Source of the DNA: Hahella sp. CCB-MM4
GTDB lineage: Bacteria > Pseudomonadota > Gammaproteobacteria > Pseudomonadales > Oleiphilaceae
Length of the DNA: 64,000 bases
Reading direction: 5' to 3'
Assembly (NCBI RefSeq): GCF_002260525.1
Contig: NZ_MRYI01000019.1
Span: forward strand, 1 to 64,000
The notes beneath the pieces are model-generated. The model was not told the origin of the DNA. It did no database searches and saw nothing but the letters and a program-made list of their open reading frames with translations. The stretch's first letter is position 1; every line of letters starts with the position of its first letter. The position numbers were made by a program, and so were the translations under genes. This document shows positions 55,467 through 64,000 of this stretch, piece after piece.

Positions 55467-56387
55467 TTACAGGTCGGCACAGAAAGTTTCGGATGATGTG
55501 GAATTGACCAGGGATTTTTGAGCCTGCTGTATGATGGCATCGGTTAATTTCTGGCTCATCGAGCTTTTCAGATCCCAAATGTGCCAATAGAGTTCTATGT
55601 CCAGAGGGCAGTCCGGGATCAGTTCAACTACCGCGCCTGAAAGCTGAAGGTTTTTCGACTGTACATCTGGAACCATTCCCCAGGCATGCCCCCGGCAAAT
55701 AAACTCAAGAAAGGATTCTGTCGAGGGAATTCGATGGGGAGGGTGAACGGGCTCTATCTGGTGATATTTCTGCAAATACAGCTTCTGCAGATCGTCTTTA
55801 AAGTTGTATTCCGCATAGGGCGCCTGTTGGATCGACTGCTTTGTAATGCCGTCAGGGAAGTATCGCTCAATATATGAAGGCGCTACGAGACAACGGTATA
55901 CCATGGTTCCCAGATGAAAACAGTTACAACCGCTTATCGTGGATGAGCTGCTGCTGATACAGCCAATGACTTCGCCGTTATGCAGCAGCTCATGGGTACG
56001 ATCCTGGTCGTCTACCCTGATATCCATTCGCCACTGGCTTTCCTCGAGCATTGGGGACAAGGCTTCCAGTAACCAGGTCGCCAGACTGTCGGCATTGGTG
56101 CCGATTGCCAGAGGGCGGGGAGTCGTTTCCTGCATATTAAATTGTGTGATCATTTCTGTTTGCAGATGATCAATCTGTCTGTAGTACTTCATCAAGCGTA
56201 AGCCATCATCCGTGAGCCTGGCAGGAGACTCCCTGATCACGAGAATTTTCCCCAGAGATTTCTCCAGCTGACGTATCCGTTGTGAGATGGCCGATTGCGT
56301 CAGAGACAGTCTCCGGGCGGCTTTCTCAAAGCTGCCCTCGTCAATGACCGATGCCAGAGCCTGAAGTTGTCTTATGTCCAGCGTCAT
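55467..56387 (-). CDS. argP: LysR-family regulator, ArgP type
   Basis: A 306-aa LysR regulator. The N-terminal helix-turn-helix is LDIRQLQALASVIDEGSFEKAARRLSLTQSAISQRIRQLEKSLG. ArgP (IciA) regulates arginine and lysine export, notably argO, in response to Lys and Arg. The divergent neighbour is a LysE/ArgO-family exporter, the classical argP-argO arrangement, which supports the name. ATG 56387 is chosen because the standard LysR start MTLDIRQLQAL begins there. Confidence 0.88.
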   Translation of the reverse strand: MTLDIRQLQALASVIDEGSFEKAARRLSLTQSAISQRIRQLEKSLGKILVIRESPARLTDDGLRLMKYYRQIDHLQTEMITQFNMQETTPRPLAIGTNADSLATWLLEALSPMLEESQWRMDIRVDDQDRTHELLHNGEVIGCISSSSSTISGCNCFHLGTMVYRCLVAPSYIERYFPDGITKQSIQQAPYAEYNFKDDLQKLYLQKYHQIEPVHPPHRIPSTESFLEFICRGHAWGMVPDVQSKNLQLSGAVVELIPDCPLDIELYWHIWDLKSSMSQKLTDAIIQQAQKSLVNSTSSETFCADL

Positions 56388-56463
56388 TAGCGCCTCTAAT
56401 GTCTCAGAAATATTATTAACTGTCCTAATTTTAGTGGCTGCCCTAATCTTTGCGCAAATCTTA

Positions 56464-56494
56464 TGTGGACAAAACAAATCTTCTGTGGACAAAA
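56464..56494. promoter_or_regulatory. Direct repeat between argP and argO
   Basis: TGTGGACAAAA occurs at 56464-56474 and again at 56484-56494, with starts 20 bp apart, about two helical turns. It lies just before the argO start. It may bind ArgP or another regulator. Confidence 0.45.
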
Positions 56495-56506
56495 AGAGAA
56501 AGGAAA

Positions 56507-57166
56507 ATGGGGATTACATTATTCAAGGGGTTTATTACCGCCGGTAGCCTGATTGTTGCCATTGGGGCACAGAATGCCTATGTGTTAACTCAAGGACTGC
56601 GCGGACAGTATGCGTTGACGATTGCGGCTACTTGTATTGTGATTGATGTGTGTCTGATCTATGCAGGGATTGCCGGAGTCGGCGTTGTGGTTGCCGGGGA
56701 GCCGGTATTGCTGTTGGGAGCGGCTCTCGGTGGAGCTTTGTTTTTAACTGCTTATGGTGCACGGGCATTATACTCTGCGTTCAATGGACAGAGTATGAAT
56801 ACCGGGGGCAGGGTATTGCATTCGCGTTCGAACGCTATTTGGGTCACCGCCGCTATCTCCTTGCTGAATCCCCATGTGTATCTCGATACGGTATTACTCA
56901 TCGGCAGTATCGGCGGGCAGTATCCCATGCCGGAGCGGATATGGTTCGGTGCCGGTGCCATGCTGGCTTCGACCACCTGGTTCTTGGTTCTGGTGATTGG
57001 TGCGCGCCGTCTTGCCCCTCTTTTTGCGAAGCCTGAGACCTGGCGTATGCTGGATGTTCTGGTGGGGATGTTGATGTGGTCCTTGGCCGCAACCTTGTGG
57101 TGGCAGGCTTTTGGGTACTATCCAGCCGTCTCCGGCGGGGCTTCCCTGGAATTCTTTAACGGCTAG
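56507..57166 (+). CDS. argO: LysE/ArgO-family amino-acid exporter
   Basis: A 219-aa inner-membrane exporter of the LysE family, with about six TM segments. The opening FKGFITAGSLIVAIGAQNAYVLTQGLRG is diagnostic; ISLLNPHVYLDTVLLIG is the second family motif. It exports arginine or lysine. It diverges from argP across a 119-bp region. ATG 56507 with AAAGGAAA is used rather than the upstream open frame, which would add residues before the typical start. Confidence 0.9.
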   Translation: MGITLFKGFITAGSLIVAIGAQNAYVLTQGLRGQYALTIAATCIVIDVCLIYAGIAGVGVVVAGEPVLLLGAALGGALFLTAYGARALYSAFNGQSMNTGGRVLHSRSNAIWVTAAISLLNPHVYLDTVLLIGSIGGQYPMPERIWFGAGAMLASTTWFLVLVIGARRLAPLFAKPETWRMLDVLVGMLMWSLAATLWWQAFGYYPAVSGGASLEFFNG

Positions 57167-57571
57167 CCGGTCAGGCCGGTTGCCGGTGCGGCCATACTGG
57201 TAAGTTTGATTTCTGAGGTCTAGACTTCTTATAGATTCGTCGGAATGCAACATCGCAATCTGCGAAAGGGGGAACGTCGTGGATGCGACGATATCCGTTG
57301 TTCGTAGTCTGGCAAATGAATTCGTCGAGCTGACCAATACTGCCTCTCTGTTTTGGTTGTGCTCTCTCTTGATACCGGCAGGCGGCCGGAGGGAGAGAGC
57401 GGGTCAAAAAAAACTCCTTCATATCTTCCCGATTTCGGCTTTCTTAACTCTTGGATCCGGACATGCCGGATATCTTCTCCTGCCGTGTCCACAGACAAGG
57501 CCGGATCAAAGCGTATCAGATTACTTCGTAACAGGCGGATATCCCTTATAGCCTGTCAAAGGTGAGCAACT
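57167..57571. other. Intergenic region before the cox operon
   Basis: A 405-bp gap. The small open frames here lack domains and plausible starts. The promoter of the cytochrome oxidase operon is expected here. Confidence 0.4.
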
Positions 57572-59053
57572 ATGTTGTTGGCCGTTATTCTTGTTGTCAT
57601 TGTTATCGCGTCCGTGCTGTTTCATGTGTTCAGTCCATGGCATGCCACGGAAGCCGCATCCAATTGGGGATCAATTGATCATGCGTTGTTGATAACGATC
57701 GTGATAACGGGGATTTTCTTTGTGGCGGTTGGGATTTTTGTGGCGGTGGCTATATGGCGCTTTCACCATAAGCACGGTAAGCGCGCGGCCTATGAACCCG
57801 AGAACCGTAAGCTTGAGTGGTGGCTGATCATCATCACTTCTATCGGCATTATGGGGATGCTGGCGCCAGGGTTGGTGGTTTATAACGATTTTGTTCATGT
57901 CCCGGAGGATGCTGCCATTGTTGAAGTGTTCGGGCAGCAGTGGCAATGGTCCTACCGATTGCCCGGAGAGGACGGGGAGCTGGGCACTTCGGAAATAAAG
58001 TGGGTATCGGCGGACAACCCTCTTGGGGTGAGTCCGGAGGATCCTAAAGGACAGGACGACCTGATTGTTGTCAGCAATGAGATCCACCTTCCGCTGGGGC
58101 AGCCTGTGAAGGTGTTGTTACGATCGAAAGATGTTTTACACAACTTCTACATCCCCCAGATCCGCTCCAAGATGGACATGGTTCCCGGACTGGTGTCCTA
58201 CTTCTGGTTCACACCTACCAAAGCCGGTAAATACGAAATTCTGTGCGCGGAATTTTGCGGCGTCGGACATTACAACATGCGCGGCATCATGTGGGTGGAT
58301 GAGGCTGAGGATTATCAGCAATGGTTGGGAAATCAAACCACCTTTGCTTCCTCTCAGAGCAGCAAGTCGATGGCGGCCTCTTCCAATCGTCAGATACAGG
58401 GGCGGCAGCTGGCAGAAAATCTGGGGTGCACGGCCTGTCACAGCCTGGATGGAAGTAACAGCCTGGGGCCAAGCTGGAAAGACCTCTACGGCAAGACAGA
58501 AACGCTGACGGATGGTTCTACCATTGTTGTCGATGAGGACTACATCAAAGAGTCCATCTCCCAACCCAAGGCCAAAATTGTGCAGGGATTCCCTCCTGTG
58601 ATGGTGGCCTACAACCTGGACGATGAGAATCTGGCGGCATTGATAGCTCTGATCAAGTCTCTGGCTCAGCCGTCGGAAGAGAGTAAGGATTCCGGTTCAC
58701 AGGGAGCTACTGATCAGAAGGGTCATGGAGAGAAGACGGACCCTGGAGAGCTGGTAGGTCATGGAGAGCAGGCGGCTCTTGGAAAACGGCTAGTGCAAAA
58801 CCTTGGGTGTACTGCCTGTCACTCAACTGATGGTCGTCAGGGTGTCGGGCCGACCTGGAAAAATCTGTTCGGAAAGAGTGAAACGCTGGCTGACGGAAGT
58901 ACGGTGATAGCGGATGAGCAGTACCTTGAGGATTCCATCCTCCATCCTGGGGCTCAGGTGGTGAAAGGGTTTTCTCCAGTGATGCCGACATACTCCATGA
59001 ATGAAGAGGATCTGGCTGCTGTGCTTGCCTATCTGGAGTCATTAAGCGAGTAA
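57572..59053 (+). CDS. coxB: Cytochrome c oxidase subunit II with two fused cytochrome c domains
   Basis: A 493-aa membrane-anchored subunit II of a caa3-type heme-copper oxidase. Hydrophobic segments near 1-22, 35-62 and 85-105 precede the periplasmic CuA domain. Its ligands are in LHNFYIPQ and CAEFCGVGHYNM. Two cytochrome c modules follow, each with CTACHS and a Met ligand (PPVMVAY, SPVMPTY). Linkers are charged and Gly-rich (GHGEKTDPGELVGHGE). The two cytochrome c modules are close copies, implying internal duplication; caa3 subunits II usually carry one. Electrons pass from the hemes to CuA and then to subunit I. AAAGGTGAGC precedes the ATG. Confidence 0.94.
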   Translation: MLLAVILVVIVIASVLFHVFSPWHATEAASNWGSIDHALLITIVITGIFFVAVGIFVAVAIWRFHHKHGKRAAYEPENRKLEWWLIIITSIGIMGMLAPGLVVYNDFVHVPEDAAIVEVFGQQWQWSYRLPGEDGELGTSEIKWVSADNPLGVSPEDPKGQDDLIVVSNEIHLPLGQPVKVLLRSKDVLHNFYIPQIRSKMDMVPGLVSYFWFTPTKAGKYEILCAEFCGVGHYNMRGIMWVDEAEDYQQWLGNQTTFASSQSSKSMAASSNRQIQGRQLAENLGCTACHSLDGSNSLGPSWKDLYGKTETLTDGSTIVVDEDYIKESISQPKAKIVQGFPPVMVAYNLDDENLAALIALIKSLAQPSEESKDSGSQGATDQKGHGEKTDPGELVGHGEQAALGKRLVQNLGCTACHSTDGRQGVGPTWKNLFGKSETLADGSTVIADEQYLEDSILHPGAQVVKGFSPVMPTYSMNEEDLAAVLAYLESLSE

Positions 59054-59126
59054 GCCGAAACCTGATTGCAAAAGTTGTGGAAAAGGAGACGAATCAGACA
59101 GGGGCATTTGAGAAGAGGACGATGTA

Positions 59127-60932
59127 ATGGCCTATGCAGAACTTGCGGAAACTGAAGAGCTTCACGAACCGAAGAGCTTCATTACCAAATATATCTGGAG
59201 TCAGGATCACAAGGTGATCGCGATACAGTACTCCCTGACGGCGATTTTTGTCGGGCTGATTGCATTGGTGTTGTCCGGACTGATGCGCATGCAGATCGGT
59301 TTTCCCGGTAGTCTCGAATTTATGGATGCCTCCACCTACTATCAGGCCATGACCATGCACGGCATGATCATGGTGATCTACCTGCTGACGGCGCTGTTCC
59401 TGGGTGGATTCGGCAACTACCTGATCCCCTTGATGGTCGGTGCCCGGGACATGGTGTTCCCCTACGTCAATATGCTCAGCTATTGGTTCTATCTGGTTTC
59501 GGTTATTGTCCTGATTGCCAGTTTCTTTGCTCCGGGAGGCCCCACTGGCGCAGGCTGGACATTGTACCCACCCCAGGCGATCACGCAGGGAACGCCCGGT
59601 GCGGATTGGGGAATCGTTCTGATGCTGGTGTCCCTGGCCATATTTATCGTGGCTGCCACCATGGGAGGGCTGAACTACGTGACGACTGTCCTGCAGGCGC
59701 GAACCCATGGAATGACCCTGTTTCGTATGCCATTGGCGGTATGGGGAATATTTGTTGCCACCATTCTCGCGTTACTGGCCTTTCCTGCATTATTTGTCAG
59801 TGCGGTGATGATGTTGTTCGACCGGTTGTTGGGCACCAGTTTCTTTATTCCCGCGATCATTTCCCTGGGGCAACCGCTGGATCACCAGGGAGGCAGCCCG
59901 ATTCTGTTCCAGCACCTGTTCTGGTTTTTCGGACATCCGGAGGTCTACATCGTTGCGCTGCCGGCGTTTGGTCTGGTCTCCGACCTGATCAGCACCCATG
60001 CCAGAAAGAATATTTTCGGGTACAGGATGATGGTATGGGCCATTATTGCGATTGGCGTGCTGAGTTTTATTGTGTGGGCGCACCATATGTACGTTAGCGG
60101 GATGAATCCCTATTTCGGATTTTTCTTTGCTACCACCACGCTGATTATTGCCGTACCAACGGCCCTGAAGGTCTATAACTGGGTATTAACGCTGTGGCGG
60201 GGAAGTATCCATCTGACCGTGCCCATGTTGTTTGCTCTGGCATTTATCCTGACCTTCCTGGTCGGTGGCCTGACCGGTCTGTTTCTGGGGAATGTCATTA
60301 TTGATGTGCCCTTGTCAGATACCTATTTTGTCGTGGCCCATTTTCATATGGTGATGGGAGTCGCCCCGATACTGGTGGTGTTCGGGTCCATATATCACTG
60401 GTATCCCAAAATTACCGGCAGAATGCTGAATGAGAGACTGGGACAAGTGCATTTCTGGATTACCTTCCTGGGGACTTATGCCGTCTACTTTCCCATGCAC
60501 TACCTCGGATTTCTGGGCATGCCCCGTCGCTACTATGCGTATGAAAACTTTGAATTCATTCCCCAATCAGCCCATGACCTGAATGCCTTTATTACTGTCG
60601 CAGCGCTGATTGTCGGCGTCAGCCAGATCCTGTTTTTGTTCAACCTGTTCTGGAGTTTGAAACACGGTCGGAAGTCCGGCGGCAACCCCTGGCATGCCAA
60701 CTCTCTGGAATGGCAGACACCGGAAACACCACCCAAACATGGTAACTGGGGATACAAATTGCCGGTTGTGCACCGCTGGGCATATGACTATAGCGTGCCG
60801 GGAATTGAGCAGGATTACCTGCCACAGACCGTATCCGAAGAAGAGTTGATACGTCTCAGGGAGAGTGAAGGCGGCCAGAAATCAACGGACCAGGAAATGA
60901 CAGGAAACGCAGATTCCGAGGGAGGTGAATAA
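59127..60932 (+). CDS. coxA: Cytochrome c oxidase subunit I
   Basis: A 601-aa inner-membrane protein with about 12 TM segments, binding heme a, heme a3 and CuB. The CuB region HPEVYIVALPAFG includes His and the cross-linked Tyr. WAHHMYVSGM holds two further CuB His residues, and VVAHFHMVMG the heme ligands. It is a type A oxidase by the HPEVY motif. It reduces O2 to water and pumps protons. It overlaps the next gene by one base. Confidence 0.96.
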   Translation: MAYAELAETEELHEPKSFITKYIWSQDHKVIAIQYSLTAIFVGLIALVLSGLMRMQIGFPGSLEFMDASTYYQAMTMHGMIMVIYLLTALFLGGFGNYLIPLMVGARDMVFPYVNMLSYWFYLVSVIVLIASFFAPGGPTGAGWTLYPPQAITQGTPGADWGIVLMLVSLAIFIVAATMGGLNYVTTVLQARTHGMTLFRMPLAVWGIFVATILALLAFPALFVSAVMMLFDRLLGTSFFIPAIISLGQPLDHQGGSPILFQHLFWFFGHPEVYIVALPAFGLVSDLISTHARKNIFGYRMMVWAIIAIGVLSFIVWAHHMYVSGMNPYFGFFFATTTLIIAVPTALKVYNWVLTLWRGSIHLTVPMLFALAFILTFLVGGLTGLFLGNVIIDVPLSDTYFVVAHFHMVMGVAPILVVFGSIYHWYPKITGRMLNERLGQVHFWITFLGTYAVYFPMHYLGFLGMPRRYYAYENFEFIPQSAHDLNAFITVAALIVGVSQILFLFNLFWSLKHGRKSGGNPWHANSLEWQTPETPPKHGNWGYKLPVVHRWAYDYSVPGIEQDYLPQTVSEEELIRLRESEGGQKSTDQEMTGNADSEGGE

Positions 60933-61615
60933 TGGCGCATTCTCCTCAGATGCGAACCCTGGATCTTGGTGAGCCAGGGGGATGGTCTTCGCCAGACCCG
61001 GCGGGCGGGTTGTTATGGCGTTTTCAGGCGACAAAGGTGGCTGTCAGAATATTGTTGGCGGTTGTCACGTCTCTGTTCATGCTCTTTGTGGTGACCTTTA
61101 TCGGCCGTTCCCAGTTCAGCGACTGGCAGAGTCTGACGGGGCCTCTCGGCCCGTTGGGGAATACCTCGGCATTATGGGTCAACACGGCGTTTCTGGTACT
61201 CGCCAGTATCAGTATTCAGGTGGCACGGATGGCCTCCAGGAAACACCTCCGGTCAACGGTGGCTGCCGCAACCGTGATCGCCGGAATGATGGCGGCGGCC
61301 TTTATTGTGGGACAGGCAATACTGTGGGGGCGGCTGGCGGAGTTTGGATTTACCGTATCCGTGAATCCGGCCATTAGTTTCTTCTATCTGTTAACCGGGC
61401 TCCATGCCATCCATATTGCCGGTGGCCTGATCGCCTGGATGCGCTCTATGGAAAGGGTCTGGCAGCGCCAGGCCATGCCGGTTGTCAACGCAGGGTTAGA
61501 GCTCTGCGCAATCTATTGGCACTACTTACTGTTCGTCTGGCTGGTTCTGTTCGCTTTACTGACCAGTAAACCGGAAACCTATGCAGCCATTGCGGCTCTT
61601 TGCGGATTGAGGTGA
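60932..61615 (+). CDS. Cytochrome c oxidase subunit III-like protein
   Basis: A 227-aa membrane protein homologous to subunit III: five TM segments, with FFYLLTGLHAIHIAGGLIAW and YWHYLLFVWLVLFALL near the C terminus. It begins in the coxA stop (TAATG). A second subunit III gene follows four bases after it. Splitting or duplicating subunit III is known in some caa3 operons. The copies have diverged, so they may form a heterodimer. Confidence 0.88.
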   Translation: MAHSPQMRTLDLGEPGGWSSPDPAGGLLWRFQATKVAVRILLAVVTSLFMLFVVTFIGRSQFSDWQSLTGPLGPLGNTSALWVNTAFLVLASISIQVARMASRKHLRSTVAAATVIAGMMAAAFIVGQAILWGRLAEFGFTVSVNPAISFFYLLTGLHAIHIAGGLIAWMRSMERVWQRQAMPVVNAGLELCAIYWHYLLFVWLVLFALLTSKPETYAAIAALCGLR

Positions 61616-61619
61616 GATC

Positions 61620-62303
61620 ATGGCAGCAGATTCCACTTTGAACCCTTCTACCAGCTCAGGCTGGAAACAGTTATCCCAGGATTGGGCTTCCGATAAAGAA
61701 GCCTTTAAGGGAGTACCCTGGGGTAAAGCCATGATGTGGATATTCCTGCTGAGCGACACGTTTATCTTTTCCTGTTTCCTGGTGGGGTACATGTCCGTCC
61801 GGATGACGACCACCGATCCCTGGCCGATCCCCAGCGAAGTCTTTGCCCTGGATATCGCAGGACGATCCATTCCCCTGATCCTGATTGCCATTATGACATT
61901 CGTCCTGATCTCCAGCAGCGGCACCATGGCTATGGCCGTCAATTTCGGTTATCGGCGGGACCGCCGGAGAACGGCGGCACTCATGGTGATCACCGCGATG
62001 TTTGGGGCGACGTTTGTTGGCATGCAGGCGTTCGAATGGAGCAAGCTGATCGCCGAAGGAGTTCGCCCCTGGTGGAATCCCATGGGCGCGGCCCAATTCG
62101 GCTCATGTTTCTTCATGATTACAGGATTTCACGGTCTGCATGTGTCCATTGGCGTTATCTATCTGTTAACCGTCGCTTTCAAGGTGTTTCGCGGTGACTA
62201 TGAGCGACGGGGCAACTACCAGATTGTCGAAATTGCCGGACTGTACTGGCACTTTGTGGATCTGGTATGGGTGTTTATTTTTGCATTCTTCTACCTGTGG
62301 TGA
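61620..62303 (+). CDS. coxC: Cytochrome c oxidase subunit III
   Basis: A 227-aa membrane protein, the second subunit III-type protein of this operon. It has FMITGFHGLHVSIGVIYLLTV and YWHFVDLVWVFIFAFFYLW, the characteristic heme-copper oxidase III ending, plus an N-terminal MMWIFLLSDTFIFSCFLVGYM motif. It is closer to canonical CoxC than the preceding gene. It starts four bases after that gene, so the two are translated together. Confidence 0.92.
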   Translation: MAADSTLNPSTSSGWKQLSQDWASDKEAFKGVPWGKAMMWIFLLSDTFIFSCFLVGYMSVRMTTTDPWPIPSEVFALDIAGRSIPLILIAIMTFVLISSSGTMAMAVNFGYRRDRRRTAALMVITAMFGATFVGMQAFEWSKLIAEGVRPWWNPMGAAQFGSCFFMITGFHGLHVSIGVIYLLTVAFKVFRGDYERRGNYQIVEIAGLYWHFVDLVWVFIFAFFYLW

Positions 62304-62404
62304 CCCAGGGAAAATCTGGTAGTTCTGTTCACTCGGGATTAGGAAGACTTCTCTAAGGTTAGATAAAGGGAGACTTCTAAAAGGTCAGAAAAGAGGAGGG
62401 TAAG
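62304..62404 (+). repeat. Degenerate post-stop repeat in the cox operon
   Basis: GAAGACTTCTCTAAGG and GAGACTTCTAAAAGGT-like copies form an about 26-bp unit present twice (62345-62395). It lies between coxC and the subunit IV gene. Confidence 0.45.
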
Positions 62405-62752
62405 GTGATGCCACATATTGAAGGCCAACAGCACCCCATCGGTCTCTACCTGAAAATCTGGGGATTATTGTTCGTGTTGAGCACCATGTCCTATCTGGTG
62501 GACTATTTCCATTTGCATGGAATGCTGCGTTGGTCGCTGATCATCTTGTTCATGTTGCTGAAAGCGGGATTGATCGTTTCGATCTTCATGCACATGGCTT
62601 GGGAAAGGCTCGCCATCATTTACGCCATATTGATCCCACCGCTATGCCTGTTGGTACTGATTGGGTTGATGGCGTCCGAGGCGGACTACATTTTCTGGGC
62701 ACGAGTCTTCTTCTTTGGACAACCCGCCGAGGCGTTGGCAGGTCATCCATAA
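62405..62752 (+). CDS. Cytochrome c oxidase subunit IV-type protein
   Basis: A 115-aa inner-membrane protein with three TM segments (IWGLLFVLSTMSYLVDYF, WSLIILFMLLKAGLIVSIFMHM, AIIYAILIPPLCLLVLIGLM). It matches the small prokaryotic subunit IV family of caa3 and bo3 oxidases. It is the last gene of the cox operon, preceded by GAGGAGGG. Confidence 0.86.
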   Translation: MMPHIEGQQHPIGLYLKIWGLLFVLSTMSYLVDYFHLHGMLRWSLIILFMLLKAGLIVSIFMHMAWERLAIIYAILIPPLCLLVLIGLMASEADYIFWARVFFFGQPAEALAGHP

Positions 62753-62774
62753 GAAGAGATTTAGCGGCAGGTTC

Positions 62775-63329
62775 TTATATCAGTTGTTTGAACTGATGCC
62801 ACTTGTGTTGCCAGAACACGGCCCAGTGAGGGGAGGCCGCGCCGGTACCGGCGACCTGAAGAGAATGATGATGGCTGACGACCCGGTCCAGAATCTCTTC
62901 CTGGGAGGGTTCTACATCCACAAAGAATATATGTTTACCTTCTTTCAGGATCTTCTGGAATTTGCGGAAGTGCTCATTGGGTTCCTGTATGCCGCGTAAT
63001 CCGCCTTCCCAGATAGAGAAGCCCAGAATGACGATTGACAGGAATATAAACGGAACCCAGCCTGCTGCGGTTTCCGTCAGTCCGGTCAGATAGGCTCCAA
63101 CCAGAATTACGATGGCAAGGCTGACGCCAACGACGGCTCCAATCTCACCTGAGTGGACGACATCCTTTTTCATAAAAGATGTAACGTCGTGAAGATGGTG
63201 TTGTTCGACTTCGGCATCGTTTTCGCTAAGAACATGGATCTGTTCCGTATTGATACCATTAGCTTCCAGTTCGTCTTCAACGCTTTCGAGGTCATCCAGG
63301 TCATCGCTGATGTAATAGTGCCGATTCAT
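62775..63329 (-). CDS. Hypothetical two-TM membrane protein
   Basis: A 184-aa protein. The cytosolic N terminus (DDLDDLESVEDELEANGINTEQIHVL) resembles the ferredoxin-like stress-protein regulatory domain found in some conserved hypothetical proteins. Two TM segments follow (about 66-88 and 92-110). A short acidic C-terminal region precedes the end. Homologues are annotated as conserved membrane proteins without proven function. It is convergent with the cox operon. Confidence 0.7.
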   Translation of the reverse strand: MNRHYYISDDLDDLESVEDELEANGINTEQIHVLSENDAEVEQHHLHDVTSFMKKDVVHSGEIGAVVGVSLAIVILVGAYLTGLTETAAGWVPFIFLSIVILGFSIWEGGLRGIQEPNEHFRKFQKILKEGKHIFFVDVEPSQEEILDRVVSHHHSLQVAGTGAASPHWAVFWQHKWHQFKQLI

Positions 63330-63469
63330 GACACACCTCCCATCGCATATTTTTAATGATAACCCTGCATCCAGGCGTCTTTATGGTCTTCAGGTTCTCA
63401 CCGTCGCCCAAAGGCCAAAGGTGCACAACGACGTCGGAATTCACTTTCCTGTGTGCCCTGTATAAGTCT

Positions 63470-63502
63470 AGCACCACCCTGAACGATTGTCAGAGTGGTG
63501 CT
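63470..63502. terminator. Hairpin in the terminal intergenic region
   Basis: AGCACCAC / GTGGTGCT stem with an inner TGA/TCA pair, between the membrane-protein gene and the partial gene. There is no T tract, so function is uncertain. Confidence 0.3.
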
Positions 63503-63561
63503 GGGGCGTTGAACTGCCGAAAGCCCTATAGTTTCTGGGGCTGGAGCTGTTCTTCAAGTGT

Positions 63562-64000
63562 TCAGGAGCGGCACTTATTGAAAGCTCCGACTGCAGCCCG
63601 CAGATCCTTCAGGTTGATCTCAGTGTGCGTCACCCTGGATTGCAAGTCTCCAATCATTACGTAGAGATGAAGCTTTTGGCTCTTCGCCAGCCGATTGATC
63701 AGATCGTCTGACAACACTGCATGCGAGGGAATGGCTTGACCGGTAAAGGGAATCAGCTGTCCTTTATCGAGCCGGACGCCGCTGCCGCTGGCATTCAGAT
63801 GTATCTCGGAAGATGCGTTGAGAATTAAATGCTGTGGCTGAACGGAGACCCAGATTTGAGAGGTAAACCGGTCATCATCCACTTGAATGGTGTGGGTGCT
63901 CAGACGGCAGCCACTTTCGTTGCCGTTCCAGACCTTGCGCAGCTCCCATATTCCGTAGGTTCCCAATATCTGGTCCGGCTTGGAAGGCTGTTCCAGGTTT
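63562..64000 (-). CDS. Hypothetical protein, 5' end beyond the window
   Basis: A partial minus-strand frame. It remains open to the window edge, so the TTG at 63966 is probably internal. About 146 C-terminal residues are visible, with beta-strand character (FTSQIWVSVQPQHLILNASSEIHL, KLHLYVMIGDLQSRVTHTEI). No domain was recognised, and function cannot be assigned. Confidence 0.5.
   Translation of the reverse strand, partial: NLEQPSKPDQILGTYGIWELRKVWNGNESGCRLSTHTIQVDDDRFTSQIWVSVQPQHLILNASSEIHLNASGSGVRLDKGQLIPFTGQAIPSHAVLSDDLINRLAKSQKLHLYVMIGDLQSRVTHTEINLKDLRAAVGAFNKCRS

Noticed and set aside
57279-57565. Open frames before coxB
   Set aside because: No domain, no ribosome site; overlapping in several frames, typical of chance.
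59094-59708. His/Gln-rich minus-strand open frame opposite coxA
   Set aside because: Shadow of the coxA coding frame.

Overview
The window reads as a chromosome segment of a gammaproteobacterium, probably a marine or salt-habitat Oceanospirillales-like species. Pointers are a long FadE acyl-CoA dehydrogenase (about 810 aa), a GbpA-type chitin-binding LPMO, a TctCBA tricarboxylate transporter, an ArgP/ArgO pair, a coxBAC operon with a small subunit IV, and many c-di-GMP and two-component genes. The species cannot be named from sequence alone. No rRNA, tRNA, CRISPR array or insertion sequence was recognised.

Layout. 1-7.5 kb is AT-rich and accessory: an NTF2-like protein, a secreted copper-radical (galactose-oxidase-type) enzyme with a lectin domain, an orphan SUKH protein, and two adjacent nucleases (EEP and GIY-YIG). 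7.5-18 kb holds a glutamine-synthetase-family enzyme, TPR proteins, a CitA/CitB-type two-component system, a diguanylate cyclase, a dienelactone hydrolase, a PEBP protein and an RstA/RstB-type system whose kinase gene carries an apparent frameshift. 18-27 kb has an outer-membrane protein, tctCBA, a second SUKH protein, MetY and a two-gene ABC-2 exporter. 27-35 kb is signalling: a REC-PAS-GGDEF-EAL-REC protein, and a hybrid kinase translationally coupled to periplasmic binding proteins. 35-40 kb is a three-gene unit: a DapF-like epimerase, a Ddl-type ATP-grasp ligase and an MFS protein fused to an extracytoplasmic domain. 40-46 kb has GbpA, a glyoxalase-fold protein, a solute-binding protein and FadE.

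46.5-54.2 kb is the most striking region. Five minus-strand genes encode DAHP synthase, a flavin monooxygenase-type enzyme, a chorismate lyase-like protein, a TauE/SafE exporter and a cytochrome P450, with an AraC regulator upstream. The logic is more chorismate, then 4-hydroxybenzoate, then oxidative or halogenating tailoring, then P450 chemistry, then export. This is the enzyme set (Bmp5/Bmp6/Bmp7) of the bacterial polybrominated phenol/diphenyl ether pathway. The same 13-bp sequence (12 of 13 bases) lies upstream of both the DAHP synthase and the FMO gene, which supports co-regulation.

54.7-64 kb returns to core functions: uridine kinase, argP/argO, and a caa3-type cytochrome oxidase operon whose subunit II carries two fused cytochrome c domains. 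The window ends inside a minus-strand gene of unknown function.

A recurring theme is short degenerate tandem repeats starting right after stop codons (12.1, 18.1, 19.1, 37.6, 46.4, 50.0 and 62.3 kb). At two of these the repeat unit resembles the 3' end of the preceding gene.
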